A DNA stretch of 30,753 nt. It comes from Sulfolobaceae archaeon. Lineage in GTDB: Archaea; Thermoproteota; Thermoprotei_A; Sulfolobales; Sulfolobaceae. Positions 23,228 through 30,753 of this stretch are shown here, one piece after another (position 1 is the stretch's first letter; every line of letters begins with the position of its first letter). The position numbers and the translations under genes were made by a program. The stretch is taken from the NCBI GenBank assembly GCA_028277025.1, contig JAPYVG010000021.1:1-30753 (forward strand). Direction: 5' to 3'. The notes below the pieces were generated by a model. It did not search any database. It saw nothing but the letters and a program-made list of their open reading frames with translations, and had not been told where the DNA came from.

Positions 23228-24178
23228 TTGTCAATCACTATTAGAGGTCAAGTAATTTCAACTGAACTGGAAAATGGAACTTCTTTAATGACTCAAGATA
23301 CGATTATATTTAGGTACCCCAAGGAAAATATAACTTCAAAGTCATTATTCATAGTGCAACCCACCGAGAGGTGTATAGTTATAATACAAGGACAAATTGC
23401 AGCTGACCTACCGCCGGGGAGTCACAACATTCAAAGCCCAGCAAACCCACTTTCGGCCTTCCTATCTAAGTTTAGGTACAGCTCATTACCCTATGACACA
23501 GTGGTTTACTTTGTATCTATGACTAGGCACGAAGTTAGGGTAGCCGGAGTAAGCCAAACTGACGATTTAGTACCTCTAGAATATGAAGTGGCGGTTTACT
23601 TCAGAGTACAAAACCCACCATTATTAGTCACTAACGTACAGTTCCAATCTCAATACTTCAAGGACTCTGATTTGGCAAACTACATAAGCCCAATAATAGA
23701 TCAAGAGGTTAGTCAAGTATTAAACCACGTAAAGTTAGTTGAGGTGTTCAAGAAATTCAGTGATATCTCTACTGCTGTAACGGCTGGATTAAAGACTTTC
23801 CTTCAAGAAATAGGAATTGAACTAATATCTGTGAGAATAACTAAATTAATCCCCCAGGACCCTGAGTTAAGGAGAATATTACAGCTTAAGGATTTAGGGC
23901 TAGAAACAACGGATGCAATAAGAATGGGTTTAGCAAGAATACTTGCTGAAAGGAGTGACCCCTCGAGTGTGAACATGGCACTAGGAGTCCCTTACTTTCC
24001 GGAATTAACTACCATAGTCATAGGAGGGTATTACCCATACTTAGTGGGTAGCGGTGTACCTTACGGTACCGCACCAACATCACCAACTCATCAAACCCCA
24101 ACTACAACACCGTCCGGAACTACAACTCCACTACTCCAATCAGTATTCAAGACCGTCTTCGGAGGAGGTGGTAAATGA
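23228..24178 (+). CDS. SPFH/band-7 domain protein (YdjI-like)
   Basis: A 316-residue protein with an SPFH (stomatin/prohibitin/flotillin) domain over about residues 30-220. The core includes FIVQPTERCIVIIQGQIAAD (near residue 41), a central VAVYFRVQNPPLL and the ending IGIELISVRITKLIPQDPEL, the standard SPFH pattern. It lacks an N-terminal transmembrane helix, like the YdjI/virion-core group, which is recruited to membranes by partners. The C-terminus is a low-complexity threonine/proline linker (about 272-300) and a glycine-rich end (FGGGGK), the kind of tail used to bind other proteins. The start is TTG at 23228. It overlaps the next gene by 4 bp. In Bacillus, YdjI works with YdjG/YdjH and PspA on membrane integrity, and a similar role is inferred. 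Confidence 0.78.
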   Translation: MSITIRGQVISTELENGTSLMTQDTIIFRYPKENITSKSLFIVQPTERCIVIIQGQIAADLPPGSHNIQSPANPLSAFLSKFRYSSLPYDTVVYFVSMTRHEVRVAGVSQTDDLVPLEYEVAVYFRVQNPPLLVTNVQFQSQYFKDSDLANYISPIIDQEVSQVLNHVKLVEVFKKFSDISTAVTAGLKTFLQEIGIELISVRITKLIPQDPELRRILQLKDLGLETTDAIRMGLARILAERSDPSSVNMALGVPYFPELTTIVIGGYYPYLVGSGVPYGTAPTSPTHQTPTTTPSGTTTPLLQSVFKTVFGGGGK

Positions 24179-24585
24179 TAAATAGCAGAGAACTCTCGTG
24201 GAATATGGCTGCCGGAATTGTTTACTCTTTCATATTAACTTTCCTAATGTTAGTAGCTTATGGTTTAGTTAAACTTTTTTATCCACCAACTACCTTCAGT
24301 ATAATACCTCTTATTTCGCTAGTTGTATTTCCGGCTTTGGGAATAATACAACTTATATTCTTAGGTTTGGCTGTAGCGTTTGTATTTCCAGTTAGGACTG
24401 TAACCGAGAAGAACTCGTTACTCACAATAAGGAAACTCTCAATAGCCGCTGCAATAAGTTATTTAGTAATTTCATTATTACCATTAGCAGTCCAAACAAG
24501 TCATATACAAACCTACATAGGTCTAGCAATAGCCGCAGATATTATTAACGGTGTCCTTGCGGGTTTTATTGCATCATACTTTTAA
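24175..24585 (+). CDS. Four-helix membrane protein of the SPFH operon
   Basis: A small integral membrane protein of 136 residues with four predicted helices: MAAGIVYSFILTFLMLVAYG, a second and third over IIPLISLVVFPALGIIQLIF and LGLAVAFVFPV, and a last pair around AAAISYLVISLLPLAV and IGLAIAADIINGVLAG. It has no recognised family motif. It overlaps the SPFH gene by ATGA and is surely co-translated with it, so it is a good candidate for the membrane anchor of the otherwise soluble SPFH protein. This role is inferred. Confidence 0.65.
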   Translation: MINSRELSWNMAAGIVYSFILTFLMLVAYGLVKLFYPPTTFSIIPLISLVVFPALGIIQLIFLGLAVAFVFPVRTVTEKNSLLTIRKLSIAAAISYLVISLLPLAVQTSHIQTYIGLAIAADIINGVLAGFIASYF

Positions 24586-24591
24586 GGTTTT

Positions 24592-25111
24592 TTAGTTCGT
24601 AAGTTTCCAACCTAAGCTCTCCTTAAACTTATTAATATGTTTTACAGCTTTCTCTTTTCCCCCAACCGACTATGTATTACTCCCGTAAAAATGCGTAAAG
24701 CTTCGCGTTTATAACTTTAGGACTTAAACCGTAATCATATCTTCCTTTAACTCTTCAACTTGTTCCGCATTTTCTATCCCTCTATCGTCAAACCCTCCTA
24801 CTGAGATAAAACTTACCTTTCTTCACTACTTTTTCCGTTCTCAAAAGTCATCCTACCCATAAAAAACCTATCATAAAACTGTCAAGCATCTGCTACTTCT
24901 GGTTCAAGTCGTTGTAACCTAGTTTTAAGGGACTTAATAAACGCTAATTAAAACGTACCTTCCTACCTCTTCCGTCGAAATTTCATCCCTATTTTTCACT
25001 CTTTCATCAATCTATCTCCTTTACCAGAGGCAGAGCATTAAGTGACACTCCATAAAGCTTATCTAACAGATACTCTTCTTCCTTTCAAGATCTCTTTACG
25101 ACTTTTACCAT
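24592..25111 (-). pseudogene. Decayed gene of about 170 codons, family not recognised
   Basis: On the reverse strand a gene can be followed from ATG 25111 (MVKVVKR) to TAA 24592 through several frameshifts and stops. Coding-like runs include EEEYLLDKLYGVSLNALPL, DERVKNRDEISTEEVGRYV, RLEPEVADA, FYDRFFMGRMTFENGK, FISVGGFDDRGIENAEQVE and a C-terminal KAVKHINKFKESLGW. At least five disruptions are present. The pattern of a short strand followed by ISVGGFDD and the length are compatible with a flavodoxin-like oxidoreductase, but I do not recognise the family. The gene is dead. Confidence 0.55.
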
Positions 25112-25445
25112 AACAATTATAATTTTTTCACAGAAAGCTTAGCTCTAAACTTACTCTCCTCATTCACACTTATTTACGATACAGCATGAGAATGAAGCCC
25201 TTAAGATTGTTTCCAACTATTCTGGCTCAAAACAACTTTATTACGTCTTAAACAATATCTATCAACATTGCGTACAAAATTATATCTTATTCGATCCGTT
25301 ATAAATCTACAAAATCCTAAACAGCATAAACGAGTTTTAAATCACTCTCTAAAGACGAGGCTAACGTTATATCTTTAAATCATGAAACAATATCCATACG
25401 ACGGGAGATCTTATAAAGGAATATTCTTATTTGTACTTATAACCA
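25112..25445. other. Intergenic, nothing recognised
   Basis: AT-rich sequence between the decayed gene and the ClC gene's 3' end. The only plus-strand ATG frame of note stops after 20 codons. No RNA or repeat is seen. Confidence 0.3.
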
Positions 25446-27203
25446 CTACTTTACTTCATTTAACTCTCTCACTTCCCTTTCATAAGCTTCTATCAAACTT
25501 TCTAATGTTACTATCCCCTTGTATTTCCCGCCTTCAACTACGCAAGCCCACCTACTCTTAGTCCTAGCCATTATCTCCCACGCGTCTTCTAAAGTAGAAC
25601 TTGGCCTCACGTAAGGTGAACCCATAATTACGTATTTCCTCACAGTATCGCTCTTATTAGCGTTTATTAAGTCCCTTAAATATACAATTCCTACGAACTT
25701 ATAATTGTAGTCTACTACCGGTAAGCTCAGAAAACCCCTATTCGTCATAATTAGAATAGCTTTCTCCACACTGTCGTCAACGAAGACCTTTACGTCATCG
25801 AGTTTACACTCCAGAATCCTTACTACCCTCATTATCGGTAATTCATATTCACTTCTATGGGCAGGCGAGTCCTTCCTGGTAGGCACTTGTGCTTGGTATA
25901 TTGTATAATTACCGGAAACTAAGTAGGAAATCGCTACAGCTATCATTGTACCGGGAAGTAACTGAAGACTACCGGTCATTTCTGTAACCATTACTATTAC
26001 TGATAATGGAACTTTACCGGCAGCACCGAAAAATGCAGCCATCCCTACTATTACGAATGGTGCAACTGTGGGCACTAGAGTTGGAAAGAAGTAATGAAAT
26101 AGCAATCCGACATCGGCGCCTAAAAAAGCTCCTATAAATAAGCCTGGGGCAAAGACACCACCGCTCCCACCACTTCCTATGCTAAAAGCAGTTGCAAGAA
26201 TTTTAAGTATTGGTAGAAGGAGGAGAAGAGCTATCACGGGCAGTACGGGTGAATAGAACACGCCAAACCTCTCATATTCAGCTAAGTCAATCCAACCGTA
26301 ACCAGTCCCCATAATCTCTGGGGCAATTAATGCAACCCCGCTGGCAGCTAAAGCTCCTATTATGGGTTTAAAGTAATTATTAATGGGAAGTCTTTTGAAG
26401 AGCCCATGAACACCGTAAAAAACTTTAACATAAACTATCGCCATTAAGCCTGAAATTAACCCCAGAACAGCGTAAAAAGGTAAACGCAACGGGTTAAAAG
26501 TTTCAGTGTAATAGCCAAATACTGGGGTGAACCCGAAAATAAAACCAAAAATGGAATACCCTATTGCGGAGGCCACTAACGCGGGATAAATTACTTCTGG
26601 CTCTAAATCCCTTCTATAAAGTATTTCCGCAGCTAATAATGCACCGCCTACTGGTGACTTGAATATTGTACCAATTCCAGCCCCTATACCTACGGCAACC
26701 ATTTTTCTCCTATCCTCCGGCGACAATCTGAGCAGATCCGCAACAACAGAACCCACACCGGCGGAAAACTGTGCTGTAGGACCTTCCCTACCAGCACTAC
26801 CACCGGAGCCTATTGTTATCGAAGAGGCGATTATCTTTACCGGTACAACAACCCACCTTATTTTCCCATGCAAGTAGTGGTAAGCCCTAATTGCAGCATC
26901 AGTCCCGTGGCCTTCAGCCTCTGGAGCGAAAGTGTAAACAATTAGGCCAGAAAGCAATCCTCCTAATGCCATTGAAAGAGGGATTAAGTAGTAATTTCCC
27001 GGCGAGAATGTGAAAGTCAATGGGTTTCCACCCTCACCTATAGGTCTCGGGTAAGAAATTTTAACTAATTGAAATAGGAAAACATACTCGAAGAAGTGAA
27101 GAAGGAGGTAAAATGTGGTAGCCGCTATTGAAGCGATAACACCCATTAAAACCCCTAAGATGAACCACTTCTCGAAATAAGGTAGTGATGATAGTTTGTT
27201 CAT
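25446..27203 (-). CDS. ClC-family chloride channel/transporter with CBS domains
   Basis: Membrane protein of 585 residues. The three ClC selectivity regions are present: [11 protein letters not shown] (131-141) with the gating glutamate Glu140, then [17 protein letters not shown], and the Tyr of TIYQAQVP near the end of the membrane part. A pair of CBS domains follows (about residues 455-575), which in other ClC proteins sense nucleotides. At the position of the internal proton glutamate of the E. coli antiporter (Glu203), the alignment by eye puts Ile194 after Glu193, as in channel-type ClCs where this residue is Val. That suggests passive chloride conduction rather than Cl-/H+ exchange, though the alignment may be off by one. 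Such a channel would help balance charge in acid. Confidence 0.88.
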   Translation of the reverse strand: MNKLSSLPYFEKWFILGVLMGVIASIAATTFYLLLHFFEYVFLFQLVKISYPRPIGEGGNPLTFTFSPGNYYLIPLSMALGGLLSGLIVYTFAPEAEGHGTDAAIRAYHYLHGKIRWVVVPVKIIASSITIGSGGSAGREGPTAQFSAGVGSVVADLLRLSPEDRRKMVAVGIGAGIGTIFKSPVGGALLAAEILYRRDLEPEVIYPALVASAIGYSIFGFIFGFTPVFGYYTETFNPLRLPFYAVLGLISGLMAIVYVKVFYGVHGLFKRLPINNYFKPIIGALAASGVALIAPEIMGTGYGWIDLAEYERFGVFYSPVLPVIALLLLLPILKILATAFSIGSGGSGGVFAPGLFIGAFLGADVGLLFHYFFPTLVPTVAPFVIVGMAAFFGAAGKVPLSVIVMVTEMTGSLQLLPGTMIAVAISYLVSGNYTIYQAQVPTRKDSPAHRSEYELPIMRVVRILECKLDDVKVFVDDSVEKAILIMTNRGFLSLPVVDYNYKFVGIVYLRDLINANKSDTVRKYVIMGSPYVRPSSTLEDAWEIMARTKSRWACVVEGGKYKGIVTLESLIEAYEREVRELNEVK

Positions 27204-27236
27204 GTGAGATCCATTATATCTAAATAACCAATAAAT

Positions 27237-27755
27237 TTATCTTTTAGAAATCTTTTTTAGTGCCTTAATAAGTGATGAAGCAAAATACGGCAAGTCACCT
27301 GGATGCCTTGAGGAGATTAAGTTATCATCCTCGACTACTGGAGCGTCAATGTATTCACCTCCCGCAACTATTACATCGTCTTTTATAGAATAATAAGAAG
27401 TCACTTTCCTACCTTTAATTACGCCCGCTGAGATTAAAACTTGAGGACCGTGGCAAATTGCAGCAACCGGTTTCTTCAGTTCGAAGAACTTCCTAGTTAG
27501 TTCTTTAACTTCTGGTAAAGTCCTTATTCTCTCAGGCCCTCTTCCTCCGGGTATAACTAAAGCTAAATAGTCCTCTGGGTTTACCTCTTTAAACGAAATA
27601 TCAGCAATTACTGAATACCCATGCTTACCGACAATCTTACTCCCCTTCTCCTTTCCAGCGATTATCGGTTCGAAACCCTCCTCTATAACCCTATAAAAGG
27701 GGTACAAGAGTTCAATATCTTCGAATTCGTCCCCTACTATAAATAACACTTTCAT
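27237..27755 (-). CDS. DJ-1/PfpI family protein
   Basis: A 172-residue protein of the DJ-1/PfpI superfamily, close to the archaeal PH1704/PfpI branch known as intracellular proteases or deglycases/chaperones. The nucleophile elbow is AAICHGPQVLIS (Cys101, His102), and the conserved acidic residue is Glu12 in GDEFEDIEL, the usual partner of the cysteine. VIPGGRGPERIR (68-79) is also characteristic. The length is that of the family's single domain. The ATG at 27755 has AAACATTTATTC upstream. It lies 33 bp upstream of the ClC gene on the same strand, so the two may be transcribed together, but the ClC gene also has a TATA-like TATTTAGATA before it. Substrate unknown. Confidence 0.88.
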   Translation of the reverse strand: MKVLFIVGDEFEDIELLYPFYRVIEEGFEPIIAGKEKGSKIVGKHGYSVIADISFKEVNPEDYLALVIPGGRGPERIRTLPEVKELTRKFFELKKPVAAICHGPQVLISAGVIKGRKVTSYYSIKDDVIVAGGEYIDAPVVEDDNLISSRHPGDLPYFASSLIKALKKISKR

Positions 27756-27955
27756 AAAACACTATTCGCACCGGGGAATAAATGTTTAAGGGATTAGACA
27801 TAAACGGGAATAAGTAATGCAAGAACGCGTTTGAAGATTTATAATCTCAGACGTGATGCGTTAAGATAATAGGTAAAGAACGGGACGACGAGAACGCACT
27901 ATAGATTGCTGTGTTGCAGAGACTGAGTGAAGGTTAGGGTATTTCTAATGTTTAG

Positions 27956-28318
27956 CTACCCATCAAGTTTAACGTCACTAAAGAGATAAAACCTCTTTAG
28001 GACCCCATTATACCACTTGTCCTCCTCAACCTTTATCTCATGGAGCCGTTTAACCATTTGAGTATACATTTTCTCGTACTTGTCGTGTCTTAATATAATA
28101 CTCTTTTCAAATTTAATAAAGTCCTTATCTGTAGTTACCACTATTCCGTTGACCATTTTCGCAAAAGTAATTATTTGGTCATCATACTTATAAGGTGCGA
28201 GTATTGGTATATAACCTAAAGACTTTACCCTATTTCTACACCACATGTAAAAACCCGACACACAGACGTCAAAAATAAGCGGAACACCCTCGTGGTTCCC
28301 TGAGCGTGACCTGCTCAT
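27956..28318 (-). CDS. PIN-like (DUF5615-type) putative nuclease
   Basis: A 120-residue protein whose layout fits small PIN-like nucleases. LIFDVCVSG places an aspartate (Asp17) at the end of the first strand, YKYDDQIITFA carries Asp46/Asp47, and IVVTTDKDFIKF carries Asp64 and Asp66, the acidic cluster expected for metal-dependent RNA cleavage. The TTDKDF motif is typical of DUF5615 and Mut7-C-like domains, often toxin parts of toxin-antitoxin systems. No intact antitoxin is adjacent; the neighbour on the other side is a broken PaREP1 gene. The first 12 residues (MSRSRSGNHEGV) are unusual for the family, but no better start codon follows in frame. The family call is by motif only. Confidence 0.5.
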   Translation of the reverse strand: MSRSRSGNHEGVPLIFDVCVSGFYMWCRNRVKSLGYIPILAPYKYDDQIITFAKMVNGIVVTTDKDFIKFEKSIILRHDKYEKMYTQMVKRLHEIKVEEDKWYNGVLKRFYLFSDVKLDG

Positions 28319-28435
28319 TGGGTGTCCCTAATACTCCTTCAAAAAGGGAATTTAATAAAGATTACGTTGAGAGCTACTAACTCTCAATGCCTAACTTTTT
28401 ACTAAACTACTTATTTCTCTGACAAGGTAAAAATT

Positions 28436-28735
28436 ATGACTTTAGTAACAGCCTCTGATGTATTATTAACAATTGCTGACAAGTTAACGGAAAGAGGGAA
28501 TTATAATGAAGCATGTAGGAGGATGCTGAGGTGAGGAGGCAATAAAACTACTAACAATCAAACTAGGACTAATTGAAATGGTTGAAAAGCAAAACACATG
28601 GACTTCCTTGATCCTATACAATGATGCGAAGGTATTGGTAGCGGATATAATATATTGAGATCGGCGTGGTATCTTCATGTGTTCGGTTTCCATGAAATGA
28701 AGTAGACGTTAAAGGTGTTAAAAACTTATCAACTA
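28436..28735 (+). pseudogene. Frameshifted PaREP1-family gene
   Basis: The plus strand starts at ATG 28436 with ASDVLLTIADKLTERGNYNE and then ACRRML before a stop. In the next frame it continues EEAIKLLTIKLGLIEMVEK, then NTWTSLILYNDAKVL, and after another shift SAWYLHVFGFHEMK. These are the landmarks of PaREP1 proteins, small helical repeat-like proteins multiplied in crenarchaeal genomes, including the closing aromatic H-x-x-GFHE element. At least two frameshifts and one or more internal stops make it non-functional. PaREP1 function is unknown, though relatives of HEPN-type helical proteins are discussed. Confidence 0.65.
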
Positions 28736-28797
28736 CTGTCCATGAACGCCATTTAAGGATAATTAGAAATATAACACTTTAAAGAGTAAATCTTCTA

Positions 28798-29412
28798 GTG
28801 AAATACTTTTATTGTGTTGAAGGAGAGTTATTACGCTTATGCGATAAACAGAAAGGGCTGTATTTTATCTTTGAGTACACTAAAAACTTACAGCTCCTAG
28901 TACAGAAGTGTGTAGACTCTAATTGTATACAATTAGAGGACTGTATTTCTGAATTAAGGAAATATAAATTTAATTATAAAGAAGCTGAAGAGGCCAAAGA
29001 AGAATTAAATAAACTAGATAATTTCAGAAAGTTCCTCCAAAAATATAACATTAAAATTTATTTTCTAGATGATAATAGCGTGTTGGACGCGTTAGTATTC
29101 CCAGAAATGTATTATTATAAGTATATGGGGTTGGGGGATGAAAAGGAGAGACTTTACTATTTATCTCTTTTAAAGATGTGGACTAAAAGATTTCTTATCG
29201 CTATGGAGGAGTTTGAAAAATTAAAAATTATCAGATTCCTTTCACATTTAGATAGCCTAGACGGTAGATACGCATGGTGGGTTAAGGATAAATCTGAAGA
29301 GCCAGCGACAATTGTTGAGACAGAAAAAGGGAGGGCTTATTTGTGGTTCGGTTATAAAGACTGTGAAGTTTTAATCAAGATCGAAGGAGGAGAAGAAAAG
29401 TGTTTTAGCTAG
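28798..29412 (+). CDS. Hypothetical cysteine-containing protein
   Basis: A 204-residue soluble protein of unknown family. Seen are several cysteines (Cys6, Cys15, Cys38, Cys43, Cys49, plus three near the C-terminus), a lysine/glutamate-rich helical middle (NYKEAEEAKEELNKLDNF), a tyrosine-rich FPEMYYYKYMGLGDEKERLY and a final beta-rich stretch (RAYLWFGYKDCEVLIKIEGG). The spread of cysteines could bind metal or form disulfides, as in proteins of hyperthermophiles, but no clear CxxC pair is present. GTG 28798 is the start; AAATATAAC about 28 bp before it is a TATA candidate. Neighbours give no functional hint. It may be an accessory gene brought in with the flanking decayed DNA. Confidence 0.45.
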   Translation: MKYFYCVEGELLRLCDKQKGLYFIFEYTKNLQLLVQKCVDSNCIQLEDCISELRKYKFNYKEAEEAKEELNKLDNFRKFLQKYNIKIYFLDDNSVLDALVFPEMYYYKYMGLGDEKERLYYLSLLKMWTKRFLIAMEEFEKLKIIRFLSHLDSLDGRYAWWVKDKSEEPATIVETEKGRAYLWFGYKDCEVLIKIEGGEEKCFS

Positions 29413-29598
29413 GGAATGAAGGAGTTTAAAATTTACTTGCACATTTCAGTTGGCTCTTTATAAGTTTGAAATCGAACTATTTGCTAGGTGAATTTAGGGA
29501 GGGAGTCGGATGGATAAGAGAAAGTTCATTGTTATCGGGTTTATTGCGTAGTCCCTTTTAGTCAAAAAGAATATAAATCAACAATCAAATCCCCACAT
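29413..29598. promoter_or_regulatory. Intergenic region with promoter of the YkgJ-type gene
   Basis: AATATAAATC (29570-29579) lies about 25 bp before the ATG at 29599 and is a good leaderless promoter. A 13-codon frame MDKRKFIVIGFIA at 29510 looks like the start of a lost membrane or secreted protein. Confidence 0.35.
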
Positions 29599-30183
29599 AT
29601 GGATGCTGAACAAATTCACATGTTAACAAAAAAGGCTTTAAAAGGAGACTTAGAGAGCCTAAACTCCCTCTTCAATTTCCTAAAGCAGTACAACGACCAA
29701 CCAATCGCCAAATACGCTATGTATGCTATAGTTTACCAATATATTATGAACAACGTGATAGATTTAGGTAAGGAGTGTGAAACTTGTGGAGGAAAGTGTT
29801 GTAAAAGCGGTAATCCAATTCCCGTTTATGATTTCGATTATAAGGAACTTTCAGCTAGGCTTAGGACAGTGAGGGTTGAAAGGTTCGACGGCCTTTATAT
29901 TCTGAGGAGGCCTTGTCCTTATCAAAAGGGTTGGATGTGTACAATAAATTCCTTTAAACCTTATGCGTGCCTTTCCTATCCCTTCGCTACCGAGGACGAA
30001 CAAATGGACGTAATTAAAGACTATAAGGATGGAATACCAGACTTTAAAGTTCCGGACTTTTGTATAGCGGGGAAGAAGGTTAAGGAGTTGATAGACAAGG
30101 TTGTAGAGAGGTTTAGGAGGGAGAAAGGGAGAGACCCCTTACCAGAAGAGATATTAAACGAATTTTTAGGGGGTAAGGCGTGA
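29599..30183 (+). CDS. YkgJ-family cysteine-cluster protein (putative Fe/Zn binding)
   Basis: A 194-residue protein with the CxxCxxxCC motif of the YkgJ family: CETCGGKCC (Cys60, 63, 67, 68), then Cys106, Cys114 and Cys124 in RRPCPYQKGWMC...PYACLSYPF, and Cys155 near the end. Eight cysteines in this order form the predicted metal site, probably zinc or an iron-sulfur cluster; the biochemical role of the family is unknown. A helical domain of about 55 residues precedes the motif and a basic RRxKGRDP tail follows. The start is ATG 29599 with a TATA box 25 bp upstream. Its TGA overlaps the GTG of the next gene, implying a two-gene operon. Confidence 0.8.
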   Translation: MDAEQIHMLTKKALKGDLESLNSLFNFLKQYNDQPIAKYAMYAIVYQYIMNNVIDLGKECETCGGKCCKSGNPIPVYDFDYKELSARLRTVRVERFDGLYILRRPCPYQKGWMCTINSFKPYACLSYPFATEDEQMDVIKDYKDGIPDFKVPDFCIAGKKVKELIDKVVERFRREKGRDPLPEEILNEFLGGKA

Positions 30184-30662
30184 GTGATGAGTTAAGGAAG
30201 GAGATGTATATAGGTAATGTGGTAAAGGCGTGGAGCGAAGCCGTAAGATTATATAAGGAGGGGAAGTTAAGCAAAGAGTTCCTTTTGGAAAATAAGTCCA
30301 CACTTTTACAAAAGCTTTCAGAAAACAGTGAGACATGGTTTATAGCTTTGGAAATTAAGGATTTACTCTATGAGGATTTAAGAGAGCGTGCACATTACCT
30401 TGAAAGGCTTGCACGTACTAACAGTAGGCTGTGGGAGGTAATTTATAAACTCGGGTTTAAAGTACAACCTCCAGAGACGTTGTTGATTAAAGGGAATTAT
30501 TGGGCCTGGAGAGTTGCATTAAGGCTGAATGTTAAGAAAAAAATAGTAGTTAGGGCGTTAAAGCGAAGCTTAACCCCATGGCTCTTTATACGAGAGTTAT
30601 TAAGTAAAGGTATTATAAGTGACCTAGACGTCAGTATGGGAATCTCGTTTATTGCAAGATAA
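30180..30662 (+). CDS. Helical protein with repeated Trp-containing helices, unknown function
   Basis: A 160-residue, strongly basic, helical protein translated from a GTG that overlaps the end of the YkgJ-type gene. Four segments look like one repeat: ETWFIALEIK, RLWEVIYKLG, YWAWRVALRLN and PWLFIRELLSKG, each an aromatic-hydrophobic helix separated by about 30-35 residues and followed by a turn. This resembles a HEAT- or TPR-like scaffold, or an RNA-binding helical stack given its many lysines and arginines. No family is recognised. Operon linkage suggests it works with the cysteine-cluster protein. The remaining 91 bp to the window end are AT-rich with no gene. Confidence 0.5.
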   Translation: MSDELRKEMYIGNVVKAWSEAVRLYKEGKLSKEFLLENKSTLLQKLSENSETWFIALEIKDLLYEDLRERAHYLERLARTNSRLWEVIYKLGFKVQPPETLLIKGNYWAWRVALRLNVKKKIVVRALKRSLTPWLFIRELLSKGIISDLDVSMGISFIAR

Positions 30663-30753
30663 ACTAAAACTTAGAATAAATTGAATTTAACTCAATTAAT
30701 TTACAACAAAATATCATATATTTCGGGCTATTGTAGCTAATAAATAATATTTT

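Noticed and set aside
29510..29551. ATG frame MDKRKFIVIGFIA
   Set aside because: Stops after 13 codons; at most the start of a lost membrane protein.
1..30753. CRISPR array or cas operon to go with csx1
   Set aside because: No series of 24-37-bp direct repeats with regular spacing and no other cas gene was found on reading the window.

Overview
The window reads as chromosomal DNA of a thermoacidophilic crenarchaeon of the order Sulfolobales; the genus is not certain. The evidence is the AT-rich composition, mostly leaderless genes with a TATA box about 25-30 bp before the start codon, N-glycosylation-rich secreted proteins, an archaeal PF01637-type ATPase, an orphan Csx1, a PaREP1-family remnant, and frequent GTG/TTG starts. 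No rRNA, tRNA or CRISPR array was recognised.

Layout. 1-450 is a decayed stretch with a probable VapBC-like remnant. 449-4627 holds an aldose 1-epimerase divergent from TrmO (tRNA t6A methyltransferase), then two MFS transporters. 4628-7831 is accessory DNA: an archaeal AAA ATPase with an apparent ATG-to-ACG start change, a perfect 42-bp inverted repeat linking that gene to a fragment on the other strand, decayed coding pieces, and a standalone CARF-HEPN RNase Csx1. 8009-10373 is a surface-signalling module: a membrane-tethered winged-helix regulator between two secreted, glycosylation-rich proteins that look like distant paralogues, plus a 46-codon membrane ORF. 10349-12155 is a U32-family Fe-S protein overlapping a metallo-beta-lactamase-fold hydrolase. 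12386-14502 holds an EamA transporter and a third MFS protein, and 14897-15835 a standalone PEP/pyruvate-binding domain.

15972-16642 is a graveyard: the frameshifted N-terminus of a WrbA-like flavoprotein followed by a broken ABC ATPase. 16938-20952 is a compact operon: a molybdopterin formate-dehydrogenase-like catalytic subunit, a DUF1641 partner and FdhD. Divergent from it are a 1-Cys Bcp peroxiredoxin and a propeller-like protein. 22632-24585 is a three-gene set of a helical protein, an SPFH-domain protein and a polytopic membrane protein, probably a membrane-organising module. A decayed gene (24592-25111) separates it from a ClC channel with CBS domains and a DJ-1/PfpI protein. The right end has a PIN-like protein, a frameshifted PaREP1 gene, an unrecognised protein, and a YkgJ-type cysteine-cluster protein overlapping a helical protein.

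Two themes stand out. First, many genes are in visible decay (at least six stretches with recognisable or strongly coding-like frames broken by stops and shifts). Second, several small multi-gene sets (the tethered regulator with flanking secreted proteins, the SPFH trio, and the Fdh/DUF1641/FdhD operon) look functional and are only partly explained by known biology. All family assignments come from reading motifs by eye; no search was run.
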